From assembly GCA_025201375.1 (NCBI GenBank), contig JAIWZP010000051.1, positions 124,001 to 188,000 of the forward strand: 64,000 bases of DNA. Reading direction: 5' to 3'. Shown one piece after another: positions 1 through 11,713 of this stretch (the first letter of the stretch is position 1; each line of letters opens with the position of its first letter). Origin of the DNA: Gongronella butleri (taxonomy: Eukaryota > Mucoromycota > Mucoromycetes > Mucorales > Cunninghamellaceae). The position numbers and the translations under genes were made by a program. The notes under the pieces were generated by a model. It had not been told where the DNA came from, searched no databases, and worked only from the letters and a program-made list of their open reading frames with translations.

Positions 1-331
1 TATCATCCTTAGCGGCCATCCATTCCGCATCCACAAGCGCTCGGCGGTGATCCGCTATATGTTCTTCAATTCCGAGGACATTGACTGGTTCCGCCCTGTG
101 CAATTGACCACGAAATACGGCCGCGTCGGCCACATTCGCGATTCGGTCGGCACACACGGCTATATGCGCTGTACATTTGACGGCCCCATCACGCAACAGG
201 ACACCGTCATGCTCAGCCTTTATAAACGTATCTTCCCTAAATGGAACACCGAGCTGTACCAGGGTGGCCTGATCACTGACGCCCAGCCCGCGGCCGTCAT
301 CGACAAGCCAATTGACATGGACATGGAATAG
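1..331 (+). CDS. TSR1: Pre-rRNA-processing protein TSR1, C-terminal fragment
   Basis: The open frame runs in from the left edge (frame starting at base 2) and stops with TAG at 329-331, so only about 109 C-terminal residues are present. The fragment holds the conserved end of the Bms1/Tsr1 family, with SGHPFRIHKRSAV, a GRVGH segment followed by GTHGYM, then FDGPI, QQDTV and LYKRIFPKW. In the family this is the EF-Tu-like C-terminal region of a GTPase-like but non-hydrolysing factor that acts in late maturation of the 40S subunit. No intron is seen in this last exon. The short tail after FPKW (about 28 residues) is acidic at its end. Bms1 is the alternative, but the GTHG/FDGPI block fits Tsr1 better. 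The assignment is from recalled family motifs, not from a search. Confidence 0.9.
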   Translation, partial: IILSGHPFRIHKRSAVIRYMFFNSEDIDWFRPVQLTTKYGRVGHIRDSVGTHGYMRCTFDGPITQQDTVMLSLYKRIFPKWNTELYQGGLITDAQPAAVIDKPIDMDME

Positions 332-1563
332 ATCATACATCATCTCTTTTTTTTTTATCATTCGCATCCCTTTTGCTCCTCATCTGCTTTGTTTTGCTCG
401 CCTCTCCCCCCCCCTCCACTTTTTACCACTTTTTTTTTCTTCCTCGGGCTCCCCTGATAACTGGCCTGGCCTTCAATTGCCCCCTTGGATCCCTCGCTCT
501 CTCATTTATCCCATTTATCATTGTTGTTTATTTATTTTATAGCTCTCTTTCTCTCTCTCATGATCATTTGACATTAAAAGCAAGCACATGTGTTGTTTGG
601 TGGCAATAGAAAACGAAAAAAGAAACAGGCCCTGGAGGGGTGAACCTCGCTTTTTTTTTTTTTTTTTTTTGGTCGTTCCAGGGGATTCCACTGCCATTGA
701 GAGCCAGGGACCCGCTCCTTGCTCTATTTTTTTTTTTTCATCATCATCATCGTCTCCTTTGTCTCCTATTTTCAGCATGTTGGAACGAGCGCGTCACAAC
801 AATGGAGCTGCAATGAATCAAAATAAAAATAAAAAAAAGATGCGCGATGAAGGCTCAGGAGAGGGGGGCCAACGAGGGGTGTGGTGCAAGGGAGGATACC
901 CGCTGACAGCAGGCCTAAGCATGCGTTGCCTGATGGATGATGACGATGAGATGGCTTTCGAATTGGATGTTTTTTTTTTGTCTCCCTCTTTTTTAAGGCT
1001 ATTTCTGCGCCGTATGAATGAGATGCAGCTCAAGCATTCTTTCTGGGCAATTGATCGACACCATTTTATGCATGTTCAGGCGCCGCCTCAAGCAGGTCGC
1101 AGTAGGCAAGCGCATTCTTGCATCACGCTACACAAGGGAAAAAAGGGAAAAAGGAACAAAACGCGCCCAGTCTTGCTTGGCAAAAGGACAATGGGTCATC
1201 TTGATGATCATGTATTGCGCTTGTGGAGGGGGGGTGGAGGAAACAAAGAAAAAGAGGAGCTGTTGCACTCCCTTTTCAGGAGGGAAGGGGGCGCGCGCAC
1301 TCTCTCTCTCTCTCTCTCGCACCCAAAATGAGAAAATTCCAGGTTTTTGTCCATCAATTCCACCGGATTCACCGGCGCGTCGCGCAAACCATCACACATG
1401 TTGCCCTTTTTAGATGGGAGCCTGCCTTTTTACAACAAGATTTATTTCTGTGCGAGGGCCTATATAAAGAGTTTGCGCCAATGGCCAACGCCATTGTTCT
1501 TTTGAACCTTTTTATCTTTTTTACTTTTTTCTGCCATTCTTTTCGTTTTTTTTTTTCTTTGCC
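332..1563. other. Intergenic region with homopolymers and a CT-repeat
   Basis: No convincing gene. It holds T-runs (for example 651-670 and 729-738), a (CT)n run at about 1299-1318, and purine- and pyrimidine-rich stretches that create long but low-complexity open frames. The right part is the promoter of the gene starting at 1564. Confidence 0.6.
1461..1470 (+). promoter_or_regulatory. TATA box
   Basis: TATATAAAGA lies about 94-103 bases before the ATG at 1564, a usual position for a fungal core promoter. Nothing else in the 1.2-kb gap looks like a better TATA element for this gene. Confidence 0.5.
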
Positions 1564-2140
1564 ATGGAACGAGTATGTGAAAAGTGCAATATTGGTTTTT
1601 ATTTTTATTTTTATTCACATTGTAACTTATTTATAGATGATGCATTCTGAGCAGCTACCACAATATGAAGATTTGATGCAAGACGCCAATTTGGGGATGG
1701 ATGATGCCGAGCCGCTGCCAGAATACACGGAGCCACCCTTGGAGGAGCTGCTAAAGCGATTTGCGCCGCGCTGGGACAACCAGCGCGTGAGTTATCACCC
1801 ATTGACCAGTCTGACGCCGGTCGTCAAGAACAAGGACCAGCCCATGGGCCCGATTCTCGATCGCATGGAGGAATACAGGCTCAAGAACCAAGAATGGCAT
1901 TGCCAGAGCGTGAAAAAGATGCGCGTCATGGCAGAAAGTCTGTATCACATCCACAGCAGCGCCAACACCACGGCCCCGCCAACTCTGCGAGACACGTATC
2001 ACAAATTCACATTGAGCATCGTCCAGGAAAAAGACCATTTGTTACACAGGCTCAAAAAGACAAAGCTGCTCAAAAAACACAAGAAAGGCAGGGATCGACT
2101 GTCCTACACGGCGCGATCAAGCGTGATTCTCGTTGCTTAG
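1564..2140 (+). CDS. Unrecognised 170-residue charged protein
   Basis: Two exons: 1564-1572 and 1637-2140. The tiny first exon encodes only three residues (ATG GAA CGA) in a good start context (GCCATG). It is followed by a consensus donor GTATGT and, after 64 bases, by the acceptor TTTATAG. The join is in phase and leads directly into two more methionines, so translation could also begin at 1637. The protein begins acidic (LPQYEDLMQDANL) and proline-rich, has a central part with RFAPRWDNQR and RMEEYRLKNQEW, and ends with a very basic stretch (KKTKLLKKHKKGRDR) that could be a nuclear or nucleolar signal. No signal peptide or membrane segment is seen. I do not recognise a family. A TATA box lies 94 bases upstream, and an A-rich AATAAA-type signal follows the stop at about 2168. 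Confidence 0.65.
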
Positions 2141-2676
2141 AGGCCAAATTCCGCTCCATCATACAGAAAATAAATAAAAATAAAAAAAATAGAACGCCCA
2201 CCCCTTAAAAGTGCCGCCGCCGTACGCCTCCACACGCGTGGATGTGCGCGTCAATGACAAGACATGATGGAATTGATTTATTATCGTGCATTAAACTTTT
2301 TTTTTGTGTGTGAGTGCGTGTGTGTGTGCGTCAAGCGCATTTCGGATCAGCTATCATGATAACATCATGCTGATCGAAAAAGAAGAGAGTAAAAAAAAAA
2401 AAAGTGGGGAAAGACGAGTGAAACAAAGCAGGGTGGAAAAAAAAAAGTGGCTAACAAAAAAAGCAAAAAAAAAAAAAAAAAAAAAAAAAGAAAAGACGCG
2501 GCAAAGGGAAAAAGGAGGAGACGACGACAGTGACAGGAAAAACAAGAACACGGGTGCAAAAAAAAAGGGGGGAATAAGGGAATTGAGGACGGCGGCGCGT
2601 GCCAATGACACGCGTGCAGCGAGCTAGATGGGGTGGTATTTTTTTTTTTGTTGTTTTCGTATTGTTTTTGGTTTTT
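2141..2676. other. Short convergent intergenic region, A-rich
   Basis: It lies between two genes whose 3' ends face each other. It contains a GT-repeat at about 2305-2330 and several A-runs, the longest at about 2466-2489. No gene is seen. Confidence 0.6.
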
Positions 2677-3684
2677 TTACGAGGGACTGACAGATTCCTT
2701 GTTGGCACTGCGATGGATGCGGATGTGCTGATTCAAATTGTCGGAACGCGAGAAGCGCTTTTGGCAGTCATGGTATGGGCACTCAAAGGCTAAATGAGGT
2801 TAAATAGGGGAACAAATAAAGAGGTGGGTTGTGTCAGTCGACAGGCAAGCAAATCAAAATGACGGCCCCCCTTTTGCTCTCCCGTCGGTCCCAATTTGTC
2901 TTAATCGATAATCACTGGAACCACACACGGCCCGCATTTTACGATTTTTTTTTTAAAAAAAAAAAAAAAAAAAAATTGGCGACTTACGTTTGTCATTGGT
3001 GTGAATGGACCGGATGTGACGCTTGAGATGCTCTGAGCGCTTAAAGACCTTGCCACAGCCTTCCATTTGGCAGCCAAACATTCGTTTTTCTTTGCTCGAT
3101 CGCGTGGAATTGCGGCCATGTTGTGAACGTTTGGACGTGGGTGGTTGTGTTGGTGAGGACGAGTTGACTTTTTGACTAGGGGTGAGTGGCGTGGGTGTTG
3201 GCAGCTCAGGAGGAGGTGGCGCCGGTGTCGAATAGTAGCTGTACAAGGGCGGTGGCAATGACGGCGCGTGTGCGTACAAATGATGTGACAGCGGCTTGCC
3301 ATTGCTGTTGCTGTTGTTGTTGTCAAGACGTGGTGGTTGGTGCTGTTGGTGCGACGCGTGGTGAGGCGAATGCGCGTGTGACGGCGTGGGTGGCGGCACA
3401 GGATGGTGTGCGTGGTGATGATGATGCCCTTGCAATGGCAATGGCGGCGGCAAAGACGGCGCATGATGGTGCTGGTAATGGTGATGGCCAAATGACGGGG
3501 GTGGCAACGCGCCACTGTCGCTTCCTTGCGGCGTAGGCGGAGGTGGGAGCGGATACGCCGGGTAATGCGACGAATACGGCAGCTGGCTGGACGGCGCTTG
3601 AGGTGTCGGTGGGAGCGGCGTCGTTGCTGGTGATTGGTCTGGCTTGTGTTCATATTTGGTGCTAACAAGACACGAGGACGTCAT
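2677..3684 (-). CDS. C2H2 zinc-finger transcription factor, Msn2/Msn4-like
   Basis: Two exons on the minus strand: 3684-2988 and 2789-2677, giving 269 residues. The intron starts GTAAGT and ends TTTAG, and contains an A/T block. The join falls in the linker between the two fingers and restores a perfect HTNDKPFEC linker. Finger 1 is at about residues 205-228 (CQMEGCGKVFKRSEHLKRHI) and finger 2 at about 236-258 (CPYHDCQKRFSRSDNLNQHI). Both lie at the very C-terminus, as in Msn2/Msn4. The recognition helices RSEHLKR and RSDNLNQ are those of factors that bind the stress-response element AGGGG, so a stress-responsive regulator is likely (inference). The N-terminal 200 residues are low complexity, rich in His, Pro and Ser, with runs of His and Pro. 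The start at 3684 (MTSSCLV) is chosen because the frame further upstream is low complexity. Confidence in the fingers is high; the regulatory target is inferred. Confidence 0.88.
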
Positions 3685-5679
3685 AATAATGCGTGTGTTT
3701 GTGTGAGTGTGTGTGCAAGGAAAAAAAAGAAAAAAAGAGGAGGGGGCTATGCGACTGGGAAAAAAAAAAAGAAAAGAGAAAGAAGGAACAGGACAGGAAA
3801 AAAATGAGTGTATATGCAAAAAAAAAAAAAAAAGAGGAAGGGGAAGAAGACCAAAAGAAACAAAGAGTGGACAGAAACTATCTACACATTCAAAAATGCC
3901 TTTGAAAAGGACAAGGAAGGGAGGAAAAAAGGTAGAAAAAAAAAAAGTGACCTAGAATAAAAAGAGCGCAAAAGAGGTAACCAGAGAAGAAAGGGGGTGT
4001 TCAAACACAACTGAGAGTGGCAGAGAGCGACAAAGAGAGGAAGAAAGAGGACGCAAGCAATACGGAAACAGAAAGGAAGAGAAAAGAAAACAAAGAGAAT
4101 AGACGCTGGCGAGAAAAGGGATTAAAAAAGGGGGTTTGGCAACTGCCAGCTTTTTGAGCGGACTTTGATTGGTTGTCTGCTGGACAAGGAGTAGTCGACA
4201 GGTGTGAAATAAGCATTTCGAACAGTGCATCAAAGAAAAAAAAAAACCATGAGACATGCACCTCCCTTTTTTTTTAAAAAAAAAAACAAGGGGATGACGC
4301 ACCGTAAAATAGGAACAAGGAGGAGACACACCCATCCCCCCCTTGTCCCCTCTCCTTCCCCTTGATCCTATATTTGCATTTCATGCCCGCAATGAAAAAA
4401 TTCATGCAAAAAAAATTGCTCCGATTTTTTTTTGGTGACATTCACCTTTGCAAATTTGTGGGCCAATCAAAGCGCAGGAAATTCTTTTGGCTTGACCGCC
4501 GCCGACACTTACCTGTCGATGCGTCATGGCTCAACGTCACCACATTCTCGTTTTTTTTCCCCGTGGGATGTTGAAAAAACAAAGAAAAAAAGTGACCCAT
4601 GATTCTGCGCAACGTGACGCAAAGACCACCCGTCTCTCCTTCATGAACGCTATGACTACCACCCATTGGCTCACTTCTCGCGTCCCTTTTGCAGCTCGAT
4701 TTCTTTCTTTTTTTTTTTTGTATTTTTTTTTTTTGACCTTACTGCCGTTTGGCGCACTGAAAATGCACCCAGCATTTTTGTAAAGATCAGCCTTGCATGG
4801 ATGGCGTTCACGTTGGCGTGGCGTGACGCGTCTTAAGGACTCTCCTTTTTTTTTTTTTTTTTTTGCTCTTTTGGGCTAAAAAAAAATCATTTCCCTCGCT
4901 TTTTCCCGCATTTATTCAGTCTGCAAGTGTGTGCGCCGCTTTTTATCGTTCCAATAGCCAATACAAGAAAGAATGATGTTTATTGATGCGGTGCCTTGTC
5001 ACGGCATCTCACCCGAGATGGGAGGGACCCTTGTCGAATGCTTTTTGTACTGTACATGCATGTTGGCTTTTCCTGTCCCTTTAAAGAAAGACGAGGCTCC
5101 GCCATCCAACATGGTGCCGTCACGGAAGAGAATGAGCTAGGGGAGCAATGGGAAAAGACTGTTTTCAACAATCAATGATATCGTGACCTTGTTTTTGAGG
5201 CGAAGGGTCTAATACTCTAGACAGCCATTGACGCGGTTCCCTCTTGGCGAGTCTCTCCAAGACACGATCGGACATTACCACCGTTCATGAGCGCATGGAG
5301 AGGACTAAAGTAGTCAGCATACAGACACAAAAAAGAAAAATGAAAGGAATACATTGTAAATGAAGGAATTGCGACCAGACACGCCATGCGAACGTCTATT
5401 TGACACAACCGGTGGCCACCGCGATGCGTGCTGAAAAAGCTGCACCTGCCTAATTAGGCATGTATGAATTCGATTACCGCCATCCACACGCATTCTAATT
5501 GGACACTGCAAAAATTACCATCATTTCTTCAATTACTTGCCATCACACGCGTTTTTTGAGGTTTTTATTTTATCACAAATGTCTATTAGCAATGGAAAAT
5601 TGCGCAATGGCCATAAAAACGAGATTTTCAATTTTTTGAATTAGGCTATGTTGAACCAGTCAATTTTTTTGATATAGAG
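3685..5679. other. Long intergenic region
   Basis: No gene supported. The first 600 bases are purine-rich (GA and A runs) and should be the promoter and leader of the zinc-finger gene. The rest holds T-runs (for example at 4847-4864). Short open frames here are low complexity or lack protein-like composition. Confidence 0.55.
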
Positions 5680-5753
5680 GCCCTTTTAGCTCAGTTGGTT
5701 AGAGCGTGGTGCTAATAACGCCAAGGTCAGAGGTTCGACCCCTCTAAGGGGCA
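5680..5753 (+). tRNA. tRNA-Ile (anticodon AAT)
   Basis: A 74-base cloverleaf folds by hand. The acceptor stem is GCCCTTT with AAGGGGC (one G-T pair). The D arm is GCTC with GAGC around AGTTGGTTA. The anticodon stem is TGGTG with CGCCA around loop CTAATAA, which places AAT at 5714-5716. The T arm is around GGTTCGACCCC. Internal A box (TAGCTCAGTTGG) and B box (GGTTCGACCCC) are both intact. There is no intron, CCA is not encoded, and a T-run follows at 5758-5762, as expected for RNA polymerase III termination. It decodes ATT/ATC (after A34 to inosine editing). Confidence 0.95.
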
Positions 5754-6024
5754 TGTCTTTTTTGCTTTTTGGATCTCGAAAAAAGCGAACGTCATGAAGC
5801 TCTATGGTGCTCCATGTATTTTTTTTTTTTTTTAATTTTGCTTTTTGCTTCGACGCCATCTATAATGCCTTTGCAAGTCACCCTTGTCTCTCGGCGCGCC
5901 TGCTGCAGCTCCTTTCCTTGAGCATCATTTTGTTCAGACCGGCTCGACTGGTCGCCCAAAGTAAACGCGTGAATCAATTTTTTCTTTTTTTACTGAATTT
6001 ACTACAATACTGACAACTAATAAA

Positions 6025-6833
6025 TTAGTTTTGGCTTTGGTTGCTGGCGGATTGGAACGAGGCCATCAACATTTCGTACTTGGGGATATTGGAGGATAAG
6101 AGATTGGCCATCCCCTCCATATCGCGACGCCAATCACGACCCAATTCGCAAGCAACAGCAAACCAATTCACAAGTTGGATGCCAGCTTGGGACATGCGAA
6201 CCCAGGACGATGCACGAACGTCATCTCGGAAAGTGCCAGAGGCATCGGTCACCACAAACACTTCGTAACCTGCATTCTTGGCGGACAGGGCAGCAAAGGT
6301 GACGCAAACATCTGTGACAATGCCGCTGATAATCAATTGCTTCTTGCCAGTGGCCTCAACAGCCTTCACAAAGTCATCATTATCCCAAGCATTGATTTGA
6401 CCAGGACGGGGAATATAGCTAGAATTGGGGAACATATCTTTCAACTGCAAACAAAAAGCCCGTTTAAGCATTTGGAATAAAAGTCAAAAGAGTACCATTT
6501 TTTACCTCCTTCATCATAGGGCCATTAGGACCTTGTTCAAAGCTTGTTGTCAACACAGCAGGCATCTTGAAATAGTTGGCAGTGCGACCAAGAGCCAACA
6601 CCGTCTCCTTGAAGTTATGCTGTTCATAATCATCCACCAGGTTAAACAAGCCAGTTTGATGATCGATAAACAAAAAGGCGGCATTGTTAACATCCAGACG
6701 TGGATACAAGTCTGTCAAACAAAAAAAAAAAAATTAAGTTGTGATTTACAGTAACTAATTCAATGTCTATACCAGCAGCCGAGAGAGTAGCAACGGTCAT
6801 TGCCACGAGACAAAAGATGGTCTTGAATTGCAT
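6025..6833 (-). CDS. Secreted isochorismatase-family (cysteine) hydrolase
   Basis: Three exons: 6833-6773, 6711-6506 and 6444-6025, giving 228 residues. Both introns are GT-AG and the joins keep phase. Residues 1-20 form a clear signal peptide (hydrophobic CLVAMTVATLSAA) encoded almost exactly by exon 1. The mature part starts DLYPRLDV and shows the family core: FLFIDHQTG with catalytic Asp37, a central KD..P segment, and SGIVTDVCVTF with the nucleophile Cys136. The C-terminal half looks like the YcaC-type branch (ASSWVRM, QLVNWFAVACELGRDW). The exact substrate cannot be told; the family includes isochorismate and nicotinamide-type hydrolases and many of unknown activity. An N-terminal signal is unusual for this normally cytosolic fold and suggests export. 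No retention signal is seen at the C-terminus. Confidence 0.88.
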
Positions 6834-8589
6834 ATTGATTTAGCTTCTTGATTTGAACTTGGTAATGATTAACTTGCCATGACTTGAACGCTGTGCTTTT
6901 ATATCTTCCTGGTGACTGACTCATGTCTGACAAAACAGTCGGGCACGTTTCCTAAAATACACGACGTCGACATTATATAATAACAAACAGTCAAGTGAGA
7001 CGCTGTAAAAAAAAAAAAAAAGGTGCCATGACGACGCCGTGACAAAGTGCTGACAGGGGACGTAGTAACAATCCGAGTCCGTGCGCAAATTTTCCAGGGG
7101 CGCACAAATGTCGGATCATTGACGAGGAACCTGGGAAGTAGTACCTGTGAAACCCGGAACTTGAAAAGTTTGTCAATGATGACTACTTGGTTCCAGAACC
7201 AGTTTCCAGAGCAATGGAACATGCCACTGTGAAGAAGCAAAATGAAACGTTAGCAGCACCCCCTGTGAAAAGGACTCTGACTATGGCGACCCTACATCTT
7301 CTGTTGGAAATCAAACGTTTAGAGCCGAAGGATCAAAAGCACAGTGAGGATAAAGCGAGCCAATGAACAAAATGCAAAAAAAGAAGTTTCTATTAGCGCA
7401 CCAATGAAATTTTACGAACGGAAAGCTTCCGTGCGCAAAAAAAAAAAAAAAAAAAAAAAAACTCGCAAAGTCAGACAGGCTGTCAAATGTAGTACAACAG
7501 CCGCAAGGACGACCAGAATACCAAGCATATCCTTGGTGTCTGATCAAGCAATCTTTTAGAGCGTTGAAACGTTTTATACTAAAATCCAAATTGCTCGTTA
7601 AAAGTAAGATGGATCACGCTCCCGTTTTTTATTTTTCGTGGTTTCTCCATTCCGGTTCTCTTGTGGGTGAGTTTGGAGCAAGAAGACCACAATTTTTCAA
7701 TTTTCATTTCGGAGCCTCGACAAAAAATGCATCTCATTGTATCACCATTATCTTTAAAAAGACAATAAGAGACGTGAGAAGCCGAGGGCTGGAGATGACG
7801 CTTGTAGAGAGTCATGAGTTGATGATTTTAAAGAAAGATTCCTTAGAAATGAGAATGCAAAAGACCCAGCACCACTGTCGTGCAGATTTCACCTGACGCA
7901 GCCCCTTGGACTCATGCTTCTGTAGTCGTATACCCATCAAAAATGTATAAATACGCGTATATTTGTTTAAGGGGGGTAATGCTACAAGAGAGGGAGAAAA
8001 GGGGATGCAAGAGATGTGTAAGGTGATTTTGAGTGATTTTGAGTGGGTGCGGCGCGTTTTTGCACGACTTGAGCGCCCTATGCAGTATTGATGCATGTTT
8101 CCGCGCATGATTCGGGCCTTTTACTTGTAATCTTTCCTTTGTTTGCAATTTCAAAAGGGGTCGCTACACAGATCACGAGAATAAAGGTAAACTTTTGAGA
8201 CTTTACGTCTTGATTAACAATTCTCACCAGTAGCCGACTTTGGAGATCTTGTTAACTAAGTGTAATCGCTTTCAATGAAAGTGAAGAACAGCCGATTTAA
8301 ATGCGAGCGAGATTGAACCCACTGCAACGCTTAAAACCTCGAATCGACGTGTTTTTGACATTTCGATATTGTGCCCAGCGAGACTGGTTATTTCACACAA
8401 AACGTGCTGCATATACATTCGGACTCGCTTTCTTAGTTGTGCACTGCACTGCATTAGAAAATGAAGATTGATTCGGTAGTCATTGAGAAAATTGAAAATA
8501 GAAGCGTTGACATGTTTTTTTATATTGTTTATCGGTGAGTCCACATCGTGCAAGGCTAATTATGCTTTGAATCAAATATTCCTAGGTTT
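6834..8589. other. Gene-poor region
   Basis: Nothing convincing. It holds A-runs at 7007-7021 and 7437-7460 and short frames with no recognisable motif. It may contain decayed repeat DNA, since it leads without a break into the R2 repeat. Confidence 0.45.
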
Positions 8590-9440
8590 CCCGTTGAAAT
8601 GAGCCCAGTTTTGTTGCACTGTGGCCACTGGATGGCGCGCAAAGGCGTTTTTCGAAAACGGCAATTTTTCCAAGGGATGCAGTCGAGGATTTTGAAAATC
8701 GAAAATTTAGGTCCTCAGATCGGCACGCCCTTCACACATGTAGTCAACGCGTCGGATTGACCGACAGAAATGCAACAAAAACCCCGGATCCATTGGCAAG
8801 TTTTGGCGTAAAACGCGAAAAGCTGCAGATTTTCACCTCAAAGTCAACTCAACGAGGATTTGCCGCAGCAACTTGAAAGTTATCTCATCAAAAAGAGCAT
8901 GGTTCGTTGCATACGTGGACATCGGTGATCGATGAAAAAGGCGATTTCTTGGGCATAATTGACGCGTTTTCAATATCATAGACATTTTTCGACGCGTGAT
9001 AAATCGCGTCAAGCGTCGAGTTTCGCGCGTCTGTTCTTATTGAATCCATGCATCTGGCGTGTCTCATGCTAGTGGACGTATCAGAGGAGATATATGAGCG
9101 CGTTTTCCCCGTGCAATTCGCGTTTGAAGTTTTATCAAAAATCGCTCATTGCTCGTCAACGAGGGATCAATCACACTCTTTTGTGGCATTTTACGTCGTT
9201 TTGCCGTCTGCTTCAGCTTGGGTACAAGTTTGGTGCAATTCTGGGAACCTGATTTTTCGATTTCTTCTCGGCTGCTCATATCCGCTCAATTCTTGATTTG
9301 CATTTAGCGCGCGCCCAATGACCATTGACAGTCGCACGATCAATTCTACTCGGGGTTTCTCGCTTGCCATTTCATGTTGCGCTATGTTTTGCGACGCGAC
9401 AGCGCCCCGTTGGCCAGCTGCAGCCGATTTTTTTCTAAAG
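8590..9440. repeat. Dispersed repeat family R2, copy 1
   Basis: About 850 bases that align by eye along their length with 30630-31470. Shared landmarks in the same order are the GGCGTGTCTC segment followed by GCTA, the GATTTCTTCTCGGCT segment, AATTTAGG(T/A)CCTCAG, and a late CAGGGTTTCT/CGGGGTTTCT block. Identity looks like roughly 70 percent by eye. There is no coding potential beyond short frames, and no terminal inverted repeat or target duplication was found, so the class of element is unknown. Confidence 0.7.
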
Positions 9441-9736
9441 CCAACGATATAAAGTACATCTCTGGAAAAAAGAATTCAAACGATCCAAAACTTAACACAT
9501 ATGAGAAGAGAGGCACGAGACGGACAATGAGCAACATTTCTCGACAATTAAATTAATAAAGATAGGATTAACACCAAATAAGGTCCCTCCTTTTTTTTTG
9601 CCACGCGTCTGGCATGCAATACGGAAAAAAAGCAAAAGATATATTATGATGATGAGAAAGTGGGCAAGACAAAAAAGGTACGATGAGGGGAATTGTGCAT
9701 GAGAGTCAAAAAAAAAAAAAAAAAAAGAGAGAGAGA

Positions 9737-11713
9737 TCAGATGAGAAGGCGCGTGTCAATGTCTGCTGCAAAGTCGTAGACGACAATGTCGCCGGTGTCG
9801 ATGCCGAGGACAATCTTCATATTGTCGAAGCGCAAGTTCATGACGCGGCCCGGGTAGTAACGCGGGAAGGAGAGTAACAATTGGCCGGTTTGAACGTCCC
9901 ACAGGTTGAATTTGTCATTGTAGTCTGCGCTGATCATGATGAGGCGGCCATTGTGGTGGCGCATTTGCAGTGTGCGCACGAGCTCCGGATGCCCAAACAG
10001 TTTATGCACAATGTGGCCCTGTTTGTCCCACACAATGATGCTTTGGTCCGACGAGCCGCTCACAATGTATTCGTCGCTCATGTCGATGCTTGCCACTGAC
10101 CGCTCATGGCCCACAAATGTCTGTAAACACACGCCCGTATTCTAGAAAACGAAAAAAGAAAAAGGGAATTGAGCACGACGCGCCAAAGGCATTCTTCCAT
10201 TTTCACGTTTTTTTTTTTTTTTCATTTTTGTCTCATAAATGTACCTTGTCCCAAAGCTTGAGTGTGTGGTCGCCGGAACCAGAGAGCAGATGATCCCCTG
10301 CGAGCTTGATGACATTGACGGATTCACGATGGCCATGGAGGGTCTGAAGGCATTGATAGGTGTCGAGGGACCATATTTTGATTGTTTTGTCCTTAGAGCA
10401 TGTGTACAGCCTTGTATCATCGAGGGCGACGTTCAGGACGCTATTTTCATGGCCCTTGAATTTGGCAATGAGGCGCCTTTCCCAGCGATGGATAAGCGAG
10501 GCGGTGCAATCGGATGAGGCGGTGGCCAGGTAGTCATTGGCAATTTCGATACAAAGGATACTTCCATGATGCAATTCGGTGTAGGTGTGCTGCAGAGCTG
10601 CAATGCCATTGGAGAAGCGCCACTCCTTGACGGTCTTGTCGCGACTGGCACTATAAACAAGGTGATGGGGCGGGTCGAGGACGATGCTGTAGACGCTATC
10701 AGTGTGCTGATCGCGCTGACGCTGTGCGTGTGAGGGATGGTCGCTTGTTTGGTTGTCTGGGTCGCTGCGGAAGCGGTAAGGGCGATATTTTCCATGTCGC
10801 CATGCGTTTGCAAGGCGGAATCGTTGCTGATAGAGGTATTTCCAATCGATTCTGTCTGTTTGGGGATGGTAAGGGGTATGTGAAGCGGAGGATGAGGAGG
10901 ATGCAGGGTCATCGCTATCGTTTTCGTCGTTTTGGTCATTTTCGTGATTGTCGGTGGGTGCAGCGGCGGAGGTAGCGGCGGCGGCCCTTTTTTTTCCCAA
11001 TGGTAGTAGGGAGGTGGATGCAGAGGCGGTGGGGACGCGTTTCTTTTTCTGGCGGCGGATGGGCAAGGGGCGCGTGATGGACTGCGAGGATGAGATGACC
11101 AAGGGCGCCAGGGTGCGGTCAATGGGGCGCGATTGCAGCGTGGAAAAGGGATGATGCGCCTGCTGCGACGCCTCCTTGGCCGAGCGATCTACCTGCCACC
11201 CTTGCTGTAAGAACAGTGCCTTCCACACCTGCGCGTCCTGGCACAGCACGTACCAATCGCGCGACACCATCATCAATTCGTGCACACTCGGCACATCCAA
11301 GTGGCAGAGCATGTCGATGATCAATTCACGCGGAAGAAGCTCCAATGGATTGCAATGGCACGCGTCGTCGTGGAATTCCTTGAGACGCCGCAACACGCTG
11401 CCGCGTTGCGACACGGGAAGCTCGTTGAAAAGCGCGTACAAAAGCTCTAAAAGCAACACATTTTAGATCATTTTCTTATTTTCTCGCCAATTTACCGACC
11501 TATTTTTTGCTGCGTCGAGCAGGTGGCAAAGACGGGCTCGAGAAAGGGCTGCCGGGTGACCATATCCGAGGGGGAAGGCCCGTCTATTGGTAAGCAAACC
11601 AAAAAACAAGAAAAAGTTGAAAAGCATGAGCAAAACGCCAAGAAAAAGTCGAAGAAGTTTGCCCACAGTCGACGGGCATTCTTACCGTGTCCAGGTTCAT
11701 CTTTGATAGGCAT
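9737..11713 (-). CDS. F-box/WD40 repeat protein, probable SCF ubiquitin-ligase substrate receptor
   Basis: Four exons: 11713-11686, 11583-11500, 11446-10245 and 10141-9737, giving 572 residues. The N-terminus carries a small helical segment (ELLYALFNELP) followed by the F-box at about residues 71-121 (LELLPRELIIDMLCHLDV, then VSRDWY and VWKALF). A disordered Ser/Asp/His-rich linker follows. At least seven WD40 blades fill the C-terminal 330 residues, with blades ending in KIW, KLWD, IVWD and NLWD. This layout is that of the Fbw7/Cdc4/Met30/Pof families, in which the F-box binds Skp1 and the propeller binds phosphorylated substrates. Which one is the ortholog cannot be decided here. The donor of intron 2 would be GTCGGT, used because the nearby GTAAAT breaks the frame; that join is less certain. 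Intron 3 has a T-rich stretch. Confidence 0.85.

Noticed and set aside
588..1331. 247-residue open frame on the plus strand
   Set aside because: Its sequence is built from T-run, GA and CT low complexity (poly-Phe, Ser-Leu repeats). No start context, motif or splice partner supports it.
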